NCBI GenBank assembly: GCA_000023185.1
Contig: CP001622.1
Coordinates: forward strand, 620,001 to 684,000
Reading direction: 5' to 3'
Source: Rhizobium leguminosarum bv. trifolii WSM1325
GTDB taxonomy: Bacteria; Pseudomonadota; Alphaproteobacteria; Rhizobiales; Rhizobiaceae
DNA: 64,000 nucleotides
Positions 46,101-54,793 of this stretch are shown one piece after another. Each line of letters opens with the position of its first letter. Position 1 is the first letter of the stretch. Position numbers and translations under genes: made by a program. Under the pieces are notes generated by a model. It did no database searches. It was given only the letters and a program-made list of their open reading frames with translations, and had not been told where the DNA came from.

Positions 46101-46284
46101 TCAGGTTGGTCTCGTTTTCCGTGCGGATATGAAGTTCGCGCACATGAGACGCAGTATTGGCCCGGTCGAGCCCGAAGCCGACCATGATGACGACGAGGGC
46201 GACGAGCGACGAAACCAGAAACGAAACGCGGGTATTCTTCAACACGCGCCGCAACTGCTTGCTGTCGCTGAGCCTGGATAGCAA
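43105..46284 (-). CDS. CHASE-PAS-PAS-GGDEF-EAL c-di-GMP enzyme
   Basis: Predicted 1059-residue membrane sensor. TM1 is at about 18-40, a periplasmic CHASE domain at about 75-260, TM2 at about 290-310, PAS domains at about 320-440 and 480-600, GGDEF at about 625-785 with an intact GGDEF motif near residue 708, and EAL at about 800-1045 with EALVRW and DDFGTG present. Both halves keep their key motifs, so it may make and degrade c-di-GMP, or do one with the other as regulator. CHASE domains sense small ligands such as cytokinin-like or lipid cues. It stands alone, 224 bp from aroC. Confidence 0.92.
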   Translation of the reverse strand: MLSRLSDSKQLRRVLKNTRVSFLVSSLVALVVIMVGFGLDRANTASHVRELHIRTENETNLIRARVMAEINLDLSVVRDLTNLISVSAANGEEMERQINWLLIQNPSFIHIAVAPDFIIRDIHPPQSGNERIGRDVRETLFFRQVMTGAAGDQSARFYGPISTDGRDAFAIFFPVYVKENGQRRIWGAVEVAIDQQMFYQATGLMPARDRENRERYPHLGHLSIAIRDIGAAAATNAALPPPFFGSSDIDDKNPMRQKIGFAGGKWELSAVPNSGWNAIPENRTELRLIILAAGFIIIVPIFFATLLLGERNRNITALETREAKLLELSQRLNLALESSNIGIWELEDHSSSLLWDARAAALHGKAAKEGSRVLDEWLAAILPEDRETAEVHFFSCSIAGVACTAQYRILLGNGGIRHLRSVGAFYTDAAGVSKTIGIVWDVTADAEITDTLRKAKDMSEVKNAELELALDELSSREGELAELSSRLDLALNSYQCGIWEARPGLGGSIWNERMHELYGLTPRNGFMTEEIWLSRIHPEDRSLALESARHFKHNGDTHTLVCRVIVDDGSVRYVRSVGKVHQTGTSEMKIMGIAFDATEDVLMTIRLKAAKDDAVAKNIELELVKNRIEHNSLHDPLTALANRRKLDIALESLTHDGRQQRQKFSILHIDLDRFKDINDTLGHAAGDAMLVHASKVLAKNVRGSDIVARIGGDEFVILALDVGDKEMAQLSTRIIEEMRQPIDFQGFSCRCGVSIGIALANGIHVDARKVLINADIALYRAKSTGRNRFEFFNHNLQADIINTKRTADEILAGIDNGEFTAWYQPQFCARTMELTGVEALVRWKHPSKGWLAPDKFLRIADEINVVQMLDRIVLETALHDKMRWTARGIVVPKVSVNVSARRLHDGSLLESLADLHIRPGELSFELVESIFLDESEDVVSQNLERIKALGIDIEIDDFGTGHTSIVSLLKLKPKRLKIDRQLVQPIVNASQERALVSSIIEIARSLGVETVAEGVETAAHAALLRDLGCDILQGYAFSQPLSFDDFTAEATGTGWRLAS

Positions 46285-46540
46285 AATGAAACTCCCCTGT
46301 TGGCGAGCAACTGTAGGACGCGCGGGTTAATTTACGATTGCCCGCCGGCGATGCCGAAAAATCGTGTGAAGGGAAAAACCGCGGGTTAACGCGGCATCTT
46401 GATTATATTTAAAATCCTATTCATCAATTGGGCGGGAAAAGCCTTTCTTACGGGCAATTTTCGCCATATTCAGGAGCTTATCTGTGGCCAGTCATTTTTT
46501 CGTGCAGCTTATCGTGCAGCGTTTCAAAAGGATTGTCGCC

Positions 46541-46801
46541 ATGCGTTTCGTCGTCGCCACGCTTTTGGCAACAGCAAGTTTCCTGTCACCGATGAGCGGT
46601 TTTGCCGAGAGCGCCGATGTCGAGGCGACGATCAAGAAGGTCGACACGGCCAACCTCGTGCTGACGCTCGATGACGGCAAGACCTATCAGGCGCCCGAGG
46701 AATTCAATTTCGACGGCCTCGAAGCCGGCGTGAAGGTGATCGTCTTCTACACCGAGGTCGACGGCAAACGCGTCATCAACGATCTCGACATCGTTAAATA
46801 G
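46541..46801 (+). CDS. Periplasmic DUF1344-type small protein
   Basis: Predicted 86-residue exported protein. A signal peptide covers about residues 1-23 (cleavage near GFA|ES). The mature part VEATIKKVDTANLVLTLDDGKTY matches the DUF1344 pattern of small OB-like proteins. The ATG at 46541 has AAGG nine bases upstream. Divergent from the c-di-GMP gene with 256 bp between. Function unknown. Confidence 0.78.
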   Translation: MRFVVATLLATASFLSPMSGFAESADVEATIKKVDTANLVLTLDDGKTYQAPEEFNFDGLEAGVKVIVFYTEVDGKRVINDLDIVK

Positions 46802-46842
46802 GCAGTTCTCTGGAGAATAATCGAGTGAGGTACGCGCAGTGG

Positions 46843-47020
46843 CTGCCCCTCACCCCAACCTTGCCGGGGTCGAGCCACTGGTCTCGACCCGTCCTGCGGA
46901 CCCCCGTAAACGGGGCTAGGGGCCGTGCCCTGCGAGAGGTAAGCGAGGAACCGAGAGGTTGCGCCTATCCCCCTTCGCCCCGCGCGCGGGGAGAAGGTGG
47001 CGGCAGCCGGATGAGGGGCT
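46843..47020. repeat. RIME-like repeat, family C, copy 4
   Basis: Begins GCCCCTCACCCCAACC, has a GGTCGAGCCACTGGTCTCGACC inverted repeat, ACGGGG, GAGAGGTAAGCGAGGAACCGAGAGG and ends GGTGGCGGCAGCCGGATGAGG (pieces). It fills most of the gap between DUF1344 and the histidine phosphatase gene. Confidence 0.8.
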
Positions 47021-47099
47021 GGTCCCGGCAATCTCCCTGGGCAGCACAGGCCCGAACAGCTCGTTCGCACCCCCAATCCGACCTAGCGCCCTGCAATAC

Positions 47100-47690
47100 C
47101 TACAGCCAGACGATCGTCCGCTCCGTGGTTTCGATCCGGATGATCCGGTCCTGCGGGATGGCGCCTTCGGCAGCGGTGCTTTTCGGCAGGTCGGCGATCG
47201 CCTGGAACAGCGTGCGGATGACACCGCCATGGGTGACGCAGACCGTCGGACGATCGACCGAGTTCAGCCATGAGCCAGTGCGCCAGGAGAGAATTTCGTA
47301 GCTTTCCGCATCATCGCCGGGTGGGATGAAATCCCATTTGGAGGCATTGCGTTCCGCCACCCGCTCGCGCTGCGTCGCCTTCAGCTCCTTGATTGTCGAG
47401 CCTTCCCAGTCGCCGAAGGAAATTTCCACCAGCCTTGGATCGGTGCGATAGGCAAGCGGCGGCAAGCCCATGGCAATGCGCATGATTTCCATTGTCGCGC
47501 GCGTGCGCTGCAGCGGGCTTGCGACGAAATCGAATTGGTCGACCGTGTCGCCGAGGATCTCGGCAAGCGCGATGCCGTTCTGCCGGGCCTGTTCCAGGCC
47601 CGTGGCATTCATCGGGATATCCTTCTGACCCTGCAGGCGGCGCTCGGCATTCCAGGCGGTCTGGCCGTGTCTGATCACATAGATAAGCAC
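47100..47690 (-). CDS. Histidine phosphatase family protein
   Basis: Predicted 196-residue phosphoglycerate-mutase-like enzyme. RHGQTAWN near the N-terminus carries the phospho-His, and VCVTHGGVIR holds the second His; the acidic GDWEGSTIKEL segment fits GpmB/CobC/PhoE-like phosphatases. It lies 23 bp from fabI on the same strand, so it is probably co-transcribed with it. The substrate is unknown. Confidence 0.88.
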   Translation of the reverse strand: MLIYVIRHGQTAWNAERRLQGQKDIPMNATGLEQARQNGIALAEILGDTVDQFDFVASPLQRTRATMEIMRIAMGLPPLAYRTDPRLVEISFGDWEGSTIKELKATQRERVAERNASKWDFIPPGDDAESYEILSWRTGSWLNSVDRPTVCVTHGGVIRTLFQAIADLPKSTAAEGAIPQDRIIRIETTERTIVWL

Positions 47691-47713
47691 GGTCTCGCAT
47701 CCATATGGAGAAA

Positions 47714-48532
47714 TCAGTCCTTGATGACGGAAATGTCGGGCGCGTCGACCGCCTTCATGCCGATGACATGATAGCCGCTGTCGGCATGGTGCACTTCGCC
47801 GGTGACGGAGCGCGACAGGTCCGACAGGAGATAGAGGCCGACATCGCCGACTTCCTCGATGGTGACGGTACGGCGCAGCGGCGCGTTATATTCGTTCCAC
47901 TTCAGAATATAGCGGAAATCGCCGATGCCGGAGGCGGCAAGCGTCTTGATCGGTCCGGCCGAGACGGCATTGACGCGGATGTTCTGCGGTCCGAGGTCGA
48001 CGGCGAGATACTTGACGCTGGCTTCGAGCGCGGCCTTGGCGACACCCATGACATTATAGTTTGGCATCACCTTTTCGGCGCCGTAATAGGTCAGCGTCAG
48101 CATGGCGCCTCCATCCGTCATCAGCTTCTCGGCGCGGCGTGCGACCGAGGTGAAGGAATAGACGGAGATCTGCATCGTCTTGGCGAAGTTGTCGGCCGAG
48201 GTGTCGACGTAGCGGCCGGTCAACTCGTCCTTGTCGGAAAAGCCGATCGCATGCACGAGGAAATCGATCTTGCCCCACAGCTTCTCGACGTTCGCGAAAA
48301 CCTCATCGATGGTGGCTTCATCGGCGACGTCACAGTGGCCGACGAGCGTCGCGCCGATTTCGGCGGCGAGCGGCTCGACACGCTTCTTCAGCGCATCGCC
48401 CTGATAGGTAAACGCAACTTCTCCGCCGTGCGCATGAATGGCCTTGGCAATACCCCACGCAATCGAACGATTGTTGGCGACACCCATGATGACGCCGCGT
48501 TTGCCTGCCATGAGGCCGGATGCTTGAGCCAT
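47714..48532 (-). CDS. fabI: Enoyl-[acyl-carrier-protein] reductase (NADH)
   Basis: Predicted 272-residue FabI, the last step of fatty acid elongation. The N-terminal nucleotide motif is GVANNRSIAWGIAKA. The catalytic Tyr and Lys are in YNVMGVAKAALE, with the second Tyr in TYYGAEKV. The C-terminal ISVIKD end is usual. The ATG at 48532 gives the family start; a longer open frame to 48592 is not supported. Upstream is the dnaJ-like gene on the same strand. Confidence 0.95.
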   Translation of the reverse strand: MAQASGLMAGKRGVIMGVANNRSIAWGIAKAIHAHGGEVAFTYQGDALKKRVEPLAAEIGATLVGHCDVADEATIDEVFANVEKLWGKIDFLVHAIGFSDKDELTGRYVDTSADNFAKTMQISVYSFTSVARRAEKLMTDGGAMLTLTYYGAEKVMPNYNVMGVAKAALEASVKYLAVDLGPQNIRVNAVSAGPIKTLAASGIGDFRYILKWNEYNAPLRRTVTIEEVGDVGLYLLSDLSRSVTGEVHHADSGYHVIGMKAVDAPDISVIKD

Positions 48533-48653
48533 ATTTCGCTCCCTAGGATTCTGATCGATCCTGCCTATGGCATAGGCCGTTAATCGGTTCAAGCTTGGCC
48601 GGGATCATCAACTGTTAGGGATCGTAATAAAGGGTGCGAATGTCATAAAAATT

Positions 48654-49841
48654 TCATAGGAACAGGCCTTCGCGCATGCTCCGCATGAGATCGGTGACTT
48701 TGTCGTCGGGTTTTTCCCACAAGATAATGCGCAATTCGACGACCAGATCGCCTCTGCCGCCCTCTTCGCGGGGCAATCCCTGGCCGGGAATTCTAATCGT
48801 CTTGTCCGAGCCCGACCATGCGGGGATCGTCACGTTCAGCGGCCCGCTCGGTCCTTCGATGCGCGCCTCGGTGCCGAGCACGGCATTTTCGATGCTGAGC
48901 GGCAGCACGGCGTGCAGATCGAAACCGTCGACGGTGAAGCGCGGATCGGACGCAATGCGAATGTTGATGACGGCGTCGCCGCGCTGCATGCCCGGCAGTT
49001 TGAAGCCCTGTCCCTTAAGCCGCACCTCGTGGCCGTCGGTCGTGCCTGCCGGCAATGCAAAGCCGATTTCGCGGCCCTCCGGCAGCGACGCGGTGATCCA
49101 GCCGCTCTTCAACACGTCGTCGATCGTGACCGTCGCCGTCGTCACCTCATCCGGTGCCTTGTCCAGGCCGGTATCCTTGGCGCCGGTGAAACGGCGCACC
49201 AGGTTTGTCAGGATGCTGAGCGGCAGCGACAGGTTGGCGGCGGCATTTGGCCCAACTTCGCCCGATTCCTCATCGCCCTTGACCTCGGCCTCGGCGGCAT
49301 CGCCATCCATGCGCCTGCCGGGATCGGCCTGGGCGTTTTGGGTCTGTTGATTTTGCGCCTGCTGATATTGCGCCTGCTGGGCGCGAGCCTGCGCCTGGCC
49401 GCCGGCCGCAGCCCGGGCCTGGGCACCGAAAATGCGATCCACCATCTCGTCGGCGGCCTCAACGGAACCTGCCTGTTGTCTGTTGCCGTCGGCGGCAGCC
49501 TTCTGGGCGGCGCGCGCCAGCTCTTCCATCACGCGCTCGGCATTGGCCTGTGCCGCCTTGGCGCGCACGGCCGCCTCGCGGGCGGCCTGGCGCTGCTGCA
49601 TGATCGTCTGTTCGTGTTTCTTGGCTTCGGCCATCCGCAGGGCATTGTCGAACAGGCTGCGTTTGCGCGGGTCTTTCAGCGTTTCATAGGCGCGGCCGAT
49701 CTCGGCGAACCGGGCCGTCGCCGTCGGATCGTCCTGATTGTGGTCGGGATGGGCTGATTTGGCCATGTTGCGCCAAGCCGCCTTGATCTCGTCTACTGCC
49801 GCGTCGCGCTTGACGCCCAGAATTTTATAAGGATCGCGCAT
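48654..49841 (-). CDS. DnaJ-domain co-chaperone, CbpA-like
   Basis: Predicted 395-residue J-protein. The J domain covers residues 1-66 with the HPD motif (AHPDHNQDD). It is followed by a long Ala/Gln-rich, probably disordered or coiled middle (about 85-215; repeated QAQYQQAQNQQ-like) and a C-terminal DnaJ_C domain (about 225-390), without zinc-finger CxxCxGxG repeats. This is the CbpA/type II arrangement. It stimulates DnaK ATPase. Start is ATG at 49841. Confidence 0.92.
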   Translation of the reverse strand: MRDPYKILGVKRDAAVDEIKAAWRNMAKSAHPDHNQDDPTATARFAEIGRAYETLKDPRKRSLFDNALRMAEAKKHEQTIMQQRQAAREAAVRAKAAQANAERVMEELARAAQKAAADGNRQQAGSVEAADEMVDRIFGAQARAAAGGQAQARAQQAQYQQAQNQQTQNAQADPGRRMDGDAAEAEVKGDEESGEVGPNAAANLSLPLSILTNLVRRFTGAKDTGLDKAPDEVTTATVTIDDVLKSGWITASLPEGREIGFALPAGTTDGHEVRLKGQGFKLPGMQRGDAVINIRIASDPRFTVDGFDLHAVLPLSIENAVLGTEARIEGPSGPLNVTIPAWSGSDKTIRIPGQGLPREEGGRGDLVVELRIILWEKPDDKVTDLMRSMREGLFL

Positions 49842-50082
49842 GTTAAAACCGCCGGTGTTGCGATGCGGCAAGCCTCGTCCTTGCCCGGCATCCCCGTCCA
49901 ATAAAACGTGTGTAGCGCCACCCGCCACAAAGGCAGGAACAGCCACTCTCAACGCCGATCCTGCGGCGGAGTTGCTAATCACTTGTTATTTCTGGGCAGA
50001 GATGTGGGGTGTTTCGCGGTAAATGGTTAGCTCTTTGCTAAGCATTCGGCAGAAAGCGGTCGCGCGTTAACCTGTTGGTGAC

Positions 50083-50129
50083 GGCGCTGCGCGTCTTTTC
50101 GAACGCGCAAAGGGACGCTGTAATAGTTT
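50083..50129. repeat. Family B repeat, short copy
   Basis: GGCGCTGCGCGTCTTTTCGAACGCGC, then AAAGGGACGCTGTAATAGTTTG: the left half of the family B element with its first hairpin only. It is next to the 3' end of the lipoprotein gene. Sequence shown in pieces; the core GCGCGTCTTTTCGAACGCGC is 20 bases. Confidence 0.65.
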
Positions 50130-50136
50130 GGGAGGA

Positions 50137-50595
50137 TCAGCTCTCGGGCTGGAAGCTCAGAAGCTGCCAGTTGCCGCCGCCGACGAGGCAGGTCTTGCCG
50201 TAGAATTTGGCGATGCCGACATAGGAATGCCGGGTGGTACGGAACTGGCGGCAGACCTGGCCGGACTCATTGTTCTCGACGATCGTATCGATGACGCCGG
50301 CACTGCCCGTCGATGCGTTCGCCCAGGGAAGCGGCTGGCCCTCGAGCCTTTGCACGTCGGCCGAGGTCACGGCGTTGCGCACGGTCATTTCGTCGGAAAG
50401 CGTGTCGGTGCTCGGCGGCGTCTGCGGCACGGTGCCGGTTGCCACCGACCGGTCGACCTTGGCGTCACTCAAGAAATCCATACCGCCGCCGACGCAGCCG
50501 GAAAGCGACAACATCGCGGTGCCGATGACAAACAACGCGCGGCTGCGTCGCCGCAGGCCCTTTGTATGGCGAGATGACTTTGTTATGACTTCCAC
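50137..50595 (-). CDS. RT0821/Lpp0805-like surface lipoprotein
   Basis: Predicted 152-residue lipoprotein. The N-terminus has an Arg-rich n-region (RRRSRALF), a hydrophobic core and lipobox LSGC at about residue 30. The mature C-terminal part (CRQFRTTRHSYVGIAKFYGKTCLVGGGNWQL) has two Cys and matches the RT0821/Lpp0805 surface family, shown here in one run only in part. A GTG start at 50595 with AGGA six bases upstream is preferred over an upstream ATG. Divergent from pdxH, separated by 65 bp. Function unknown. Confidence 0.75.
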   Translation of the reverse strand: MEVITKSSRHTKGLRRRSRALFVIGTAMLSLSGCVGGGMDFLSDAKVDRSVATGTVPQTPPSTDTLSDEMTVRNAVTSADVQRLEGQPLPWANASTGSAGVIDTIVENNESGQVCRQFRTTRHSYVGIAKFYGKTCLVGGGNWQLLSFQPES

Positions 50596-50660
50596 CCTGC
50601 ATCCTGTCCAGTTATCAAAAGCTGGGCGAGTTTTGAATAATCCGGGGCATTTGAACCAAT

Positions 50661-51281
50661 ATGTCGGCAAACGAGTTAACAAGCGGTGACTTTACCGAAA
50701 GTGGCGAACCCTTCAAGCTCTTTGCCGAATGGCTGAAAGAAGCCGAGGCTTCCGAGCCCAATGACCCCAATGCGGTGGCGCTGGCAACGGTCGATGAGGA
50801 TGGTCTTCCCAATGTCCGCATGGTTCTCCTGAAGGGATTCGACGATGACGGTTTCGTCTTTTACACCAATTTCGAGAGCCAGAAAGGCCGCGAAATTCTT
50901 GGCCAGAAAAAGGCTGCCATGTGCTTTCACTGGAAAAGCTTGCGTCGCCAGGTGAGGCTGCGTGGCCCCGTCGAGATCGTTACCGATGCCGAAGCGGACG
51001 ACTATTTCAAGACGCGGGCGCGCGGCAGCCGCATCGGCGCCTGGGCTTCTAAGCAATCCCGTCCGCTGGAAAGCCGTTTCGCGCTGGAAAAGGCGGTGGC
51101 CGAATATACCGCGCGTTATGCCATCGGCGAGATTCCGCGCCCCGCCCACTGGTCGGGCTTCCGCATCCGGCCGACCTCGATCGAATTCTGGAAGGACCAG
51201 AAATTCCGTCTGCATGACCGTGTCGAATTCCGCCGGCCATCACCGGAAGGTGAATGGGACAAGGTCCGGATGTATCCGTAA
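50661..51281 (+). CDS. pdxH: Pyridoxamine 5'-phosphate oxidase
   Basis: Predicted 206-residue FMN oxidase that makes pyridoxal 5'-phosphate (vitamin B6). Signatures include [20 protein letters not shown], the [14 protein letters not shown] strand and [10 protein letters not shown] plus [13 protein letters not shown] near the C-terminus. Length typical. The ATG at 50661 faces the divergent lipoprotein gene. The 3' end is 5 bp from the convergent deacetylase gene. Confidence 0.95.
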   Translation: MSANELTSGDFTESGEPFKLFAEWLKEAEASEPNDPNAVALATVDEDGLPNVRMVLLKGFDDDGFVFYTNFESQKGREILGQKKAAMCFHWKSLRRQVRLRGPVEIVTDAEADDYFKTRARGSRIGAWASKQSRPLESRFALEKAVAEYTARYAIGEIPRPAHWSGFRIRPTSIEFWKDQKFRLHDRVEFRRPSPEGEWDKVRMYP

Positions 51282-51286
51282 CGGGC

Positions 51287-52324
51287 TTATCGGCCCATCA
51301 TCTTCAGCGGTATGCCGGAGGCGAGAGCCGAGACGTAACGTCGCTTCTGGTAGAATCCGTTGAGCGAAATGCGCGGGAGATAGCCGGTCAGCTTCGCTGC
51401 CGGCAACCCGGGCTGCGTGGTGACCGCAAGGGTAAAGCCGAGATTGCGAGCGATGCGCGCCTCGCGGGCGGTCGCAGCCGCAGGCGTGCCGTAAGGATAG
51501 GCGATCGTCTCGGGACGAATACCGGTCACCGCCTCGAGGTAATCCGCCGAAGCTTGCATTTCGATTCGCGCTTCGGCTTCCGGCAGCCGGGCGAGCGCCC
51601 GATGGCTGATCGTATGGGCGCCGAGCGTTGCGAGCGGATGTGCCGCCAGCCATTGCAATTGGCCAGGGCCCATTACCAGTTCGCGGACGATATCCGTCGG
51701 CTCGATGCCGTTTTCGCGCGCCAGCAGATCGATGGCGGCAACGGCGCGCGCCTCGTCGGAGCGGTGGACGTAGGCGGCAAAGCGATCGAAGGCGTGCCAT
51801 TGCTGTTGCGGGCTATCGAGCACAAGGCGCTCCATGCCGCGGCCGAAATCGAAACGGATTTCGGCCGCCCGGCGCAGGAGGATCGCCAGCGTTTCCCACC
51901 AGATGCTGTGAGAGCCTTCGGCAAAACCCTTGGCGACGAATACCGTGAACGGCGCCTGATGCCGCTCGAACACCGGCAGCGCATGTTCCAGATTGTTGTT
52001 GTACCCGTCGTCAAGCGTGAAGGCCGCGAAAGGCTTTGCGCCTTCCGGCTCCGCCAGCAGCGCCGGCACCTCGGCGAGCGGCACGAAGCGATAGCCCTCT
52101 CGCCTCAGCCGCCGCAGCGCCACGTCGAGAAACCGCGGGGTGATTTCAAGATGCGCATTCGGCTCGAAGGCTTCGGCCACGTGCGGGCGGACATGATGCA
52201 GCGTGAAGACCACGCCGCGCCCGCGTGCTTCGCGCATCAGCCCGGCCGAGGCCAGCAGCCAGGAAAACTCGAGCCCGGCGCCGATCGCCAGTCGCTTGCC
52301 CAATCGCTTGAATTGTCCCGTCAT
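51287..52324 (-). CDS. Polysaccharide deacetylase family protein (NodB-type domain)
   Basis: Predicted 345-residue protein with a NodB homology domain. The metal/catalytic segment is FTLDDGYNNN and the His motif is HTISHRALA, with a later YPYGT loop. An N-terminal hydrophobic stretch (residues 10-30) may be an uncleaved signal. It resembles chitin/peptidoglycan/xylan deacetylases, so it probably acts on surface or wall polysaccharide; substrate unknown. Convergent with pdxH, 5 bp apart, so a shared terminator is absent. Confidence 0.85.
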   Translation of the reverse strand: MTGQFKRLGKRLAIGAGLEFSWLLASAGLMREARGRGVVFTLHHVRPHVAEAFEPNAHLEITPRFLDVALRRLRREGYRFVPLAEVPALLAEPEGAKPFAAFTLDDGYNNNLEHALPVFERHQAPFTVFVAKGFAEGSHSIWWETLAILLRRAAEIRFDFGRGMERLVLDSPQQQWHAFDRFAAYVHRSDEARAVAAIDLLARENGIEPTDIVRELVMGPGQLQWLAAHPLATLGAHTISHRALARLPEAEARIEMQASADYLEAVTGIRPETIAYPYGTPAAATAREARIARNLGFTLAVTTQPGLPAAKLTGYLPRISLNGFYQKRRYVSALASGIPLKMMGR

Positions 52325-52574
52325 GCGGCGCCCCGTCCCCTGCCTTTTCCGGAAACTAGCAAGTGCGACTTAAGCCTTGCTGAATCCCGGTTCAGCACAG
52401 GTCTTTGATTTCCTGTTAACCAAAACGATGAAAAGACTAGAAAAATGATAGGCGTTGCCTCAAAGTCGCGCCAAACTTACGGCTTCTGTCACATTACGGG
52501 ACAAAACGCCGATCCTATCGCGGGCCAATGCATGAAGGGCCTGCGCATCAGGGCCAGCATATGAGGGGAAGTGC

Positions 52575-53858
52575 ATGAGAAAGCTTTGGGCGGCTGTTTT
52601 GACCGTAACGCTTGCCGTTTCGGCGCCTCTTGCGGCTCTTGCCGGCAACGCTTCGCTAATCCTCGATGCCCGGACCGGCAAGGTTCTCGCCGCTGAAAAC
52701 GCCGATACGCTGAACCATCCGGCCTCGCTGACGAAGATGATGACGCTCTATCTCACCTTCGAGGCGTTGAAACGCGGCAAGATCGCCTGGGATACCCCGA
52801 TCAAGATGTCGAAATACGCCGCCTCCCGGCCGCCGACCAAGCTTGGCGTCAAGGCGGGCGGCACGATCACCGTGCGCGAGGCGGTCTATGGCATGATCGT
52901 CAAATCGGCCAATGATGCCGCCTCCGCCATGGGTGAGAAGCTCGCCGGCTCGGAAAGCGGCTTTGCCCGGGTGATGACGGCCAAAGCCCGCCAGCTCGGC
53001 ATGAGCCGCACCGTCTTCGTCAACGCATCCGGCCTGCCGGACGGCCGTCAGGTGACGACGGCGCGGGATATGTCGACGCTCGCCATCGCGCTGATGAAGA
53101 ACTATCCGAACGAATACCGGCTGTTTTCGACGGCCAGTTTCAATTTCCGCGGCCGGACGGTGCGCGGTCACAACAATCTCATGTACCGCTATCAGGGCAT
53201 GGACGGCATCAAGACCGGTTATACCAATGCGTCCGGCTTCAACCTCGTCAGTGCCGTCAGAGACGGCAACCGCCGCGTGGTCGGCGTCGTGCTCGGCGGC
53301 CGCACTGCCCGCAGCCGCGACGCCAAGATGGCTGGTTTGCTCGACCGTTATCTCGGCCGCGCCTCGTCTTCCGGCGGCGCAAGGCTGGTGGCGAGCGTCG
53401 GGGCGAAAGAAACGGTCGAAGTCGCCTCCGCCGCTGACGCTTCCGATGTTCCGGTGCCGTTCAACGCACCGCGGCAAGTCGACGATCTCGCTGCGAAAAG
53501 CCTGGCCTATGCCGATGACGCCGTCGTGCCGCTGGAACGTCCGGTCGCGATGGACGAGATCCTGAACGCCGGCAAGACGCCGAAGACATCAGCAGAGAAG
53601 ACCAATGGAGACTGGCAGATCCAGATCTCGGCCGCTCCCAGCGCCGATGCGGCGCGTGCGCTTCTCGCCCAGGCAAAGTCCGAAGCCGGCGCGCCGCTCG
53701 TGTCAGCTTCGCCCTATACCGAGGCGGTCGGGCAGGGGGCCAACAAGATCTATCGCGCCCGCTTCGTCGGCTTCGCCAGCAAGGATGCCGCCGTCTCGGC
53801 CTGCGATGCGCTCAAGCAGCGCTCCTATGACTGCATGCTGCTGCCGGATCGCGGCTGA
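52575..53858 (+). CDS. D-alanyl-D-alanine carboxypeptidase with SPOR-like tail
   Basis: Predicted 427-residue periplasmic penicillin-binding protein. Signal peptide about residues 1-23. The active site tetrad is SLTK (about residue 51), then SAND (about residue 111) and KTGYTN (about residue 212). The C-terminal 85 residues (WQIQISAAPSADAARALLAQ) form a SPOR-like domain, which binds denuded septal glycan. It trims the terminal D-Ala from peptidoglycan. No operon partner; MazG-like gene follows 83 bp later. Confidence 0.93.
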   Translation: MRKLWAAVLTVTLAVSAPLAALAGNASLILDARTGKVLAAENADTLNHPASLTKMMTLYLTFEALKRGKIAWDTPIKMSKYAASRPPTKLGVKAGGTITVREAVYGMIVKSANDAASAMGEKLAGSESGFARVMTAKARQLGMSRTVFVNASGLPDGRQVTTARDMSTLAIALMKNYPNEYRLFSTASFNFRGRTVRGHNNLMYRYQGMDGIKTGYTNASGFNLVSAVRDGNRRVVGVVLGGRTARSRDAKMAGLLDRYLGRASSSGGARLVASVGAKETVEVASAADASDVPVPFNAPRQVDDLAAKSLAYADDAVVPLERPVAMDEILNAGKTPKTSAEKTNGDWQIQISAAPSADAARALLAQAKSEAGAPLVSASPYTEAVGQGANKIYRARFVGFASKDAAVSACDALKQRSYDCMLLPDRG

Positions 53859-53941
53859 TCGCCGCCCGGCACTCTGGGCAATCCCGTTCTGGACAATTGT
53901 TGGGAATCAGCGTCTCCTCCATAAACAAAAGGAGAACGTCT

Positions 53942-54259
53942 ATGCTGCGCCGTCTCGCCGATCAGTTCGAAACCTCATCCGCGGCCTATGCCGCAGCCAA
54001 CGGCATCGAGCGTGACCCCGACTGGTTTTTGTTGAAGCTGCAGGAGGAGGTGGGTGAGCTCACCCAGGCCTGGAACCGCCTGACCGGCCGCGGGCGCCGT
54101 AGGGACCGGACGCCGGAAGAGCTCGACCGCGATCTCGCCGACGAAACCGCCGACCTGCTCGGCCACATCCTGCTCTTTGCCCGCCGCAACGATATCGACC
54201 TTGCCGCCGCCATCGAGCGGAAATGGCGGTTCCAGCCGGCGCTGACGTCGAAGGGCTGA
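53942..54259 (+). CDS. MazG-like nucleotide pyrophosphohydrolase
   Basis: Predicted 105-residue all-alpha NTP pyrophosphohydrolase-like protein. The MazG metal pattern appears as KLQEEVGELTQAW and DETADLLGHILLFA (ExxE and ExxD). The ATG at 53942 has AAGGAG nine bases upstream. Length is like the short single-domain members. It may hydrolyse NTPs or nucleotide analogues. Orphan location. Confidence 0.8.
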   Translation: MLRRLADQFETSSAAYAAANGIERDPDWFLLKLQEEVGELTQAWNRLTGRGRRRDRTPEELDRDLADETADLLGHILLFARRNDIDLAAAIERKWRFQPALTSKG

Positions 54260-54412
54260 TGGGTCCGAAATCTCACCACCAATCAGCTTCGGACAGGTCA
54301 TAGGCGTACATCTGGAGGCGGATCCCAACCGTTAAGGTGCGTCCCTTGCATTCAAAGATCAAGCATTTCTTCAATGAGAAGGCAGGCCTAGGTTGACTGA
54401 AGCATGAGAGCG

Positions 54413-54793
54413 CTAAAGGTTTGGCTCGCTTTTCCCAATGATATCCGCCCGCTGGCAAGTCCCGGTCGCAGGCACGATATCTAGCTTATCCCCAATGTTG
54501 AAATCATCATGCGGCGTGCCGATCTCAAAGTTGTATCGGCATACAATGGACTCCCCGGTCGGAGTCGTTCTTGAGAAGGACAGTTCCGCCATCGTCACGA
54601 TCTTCACCCCACGACGATGAACTTCCTCTTCCCAAACTGCTTCTATCGTTGCGACCGTGCGCTCAAAGTGATGCAGTCGCCAAAGATAAAACCCGAGAAT
54701 GGCGATGCAGATCAGCAATCCGACCAAAGGGAAGACGACTCTCATCACGGCGAGTTCTCGCGTCACCTTTGGATTGTAAGTATGTCGGAGCAT
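54413..54793 (-). CDS. Small membrane protein, unknown (DUF3592-like)
   Basis: Predicted 126-residue protein with one hydrophobic helix (VVFPLVGLLICIAILGFYLW) followed by a soluble domain with AEVWEEEVHRRG-like beta/alpha pattern and two Cys. Start uncertain: ATGs at 54820, 54793 and 54745 are in frame and none has a strong ribosome site. Resembles DUF3592 proteins loosely. Function unknown. Neighbours are unrelated. Confidence 0.5.
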   Translation of the reverse strand: MLRHTYNPKVTRELAVMRVVFPLVGLLICIAILGFYLWRLHHFERTVATIEAVWEEEVHRRGVKIVTMAELSFSRTTPTGESIVCRYNFEIGTPHDDFNIGDKLDIVPATGTCQRADIIGKSEPNL

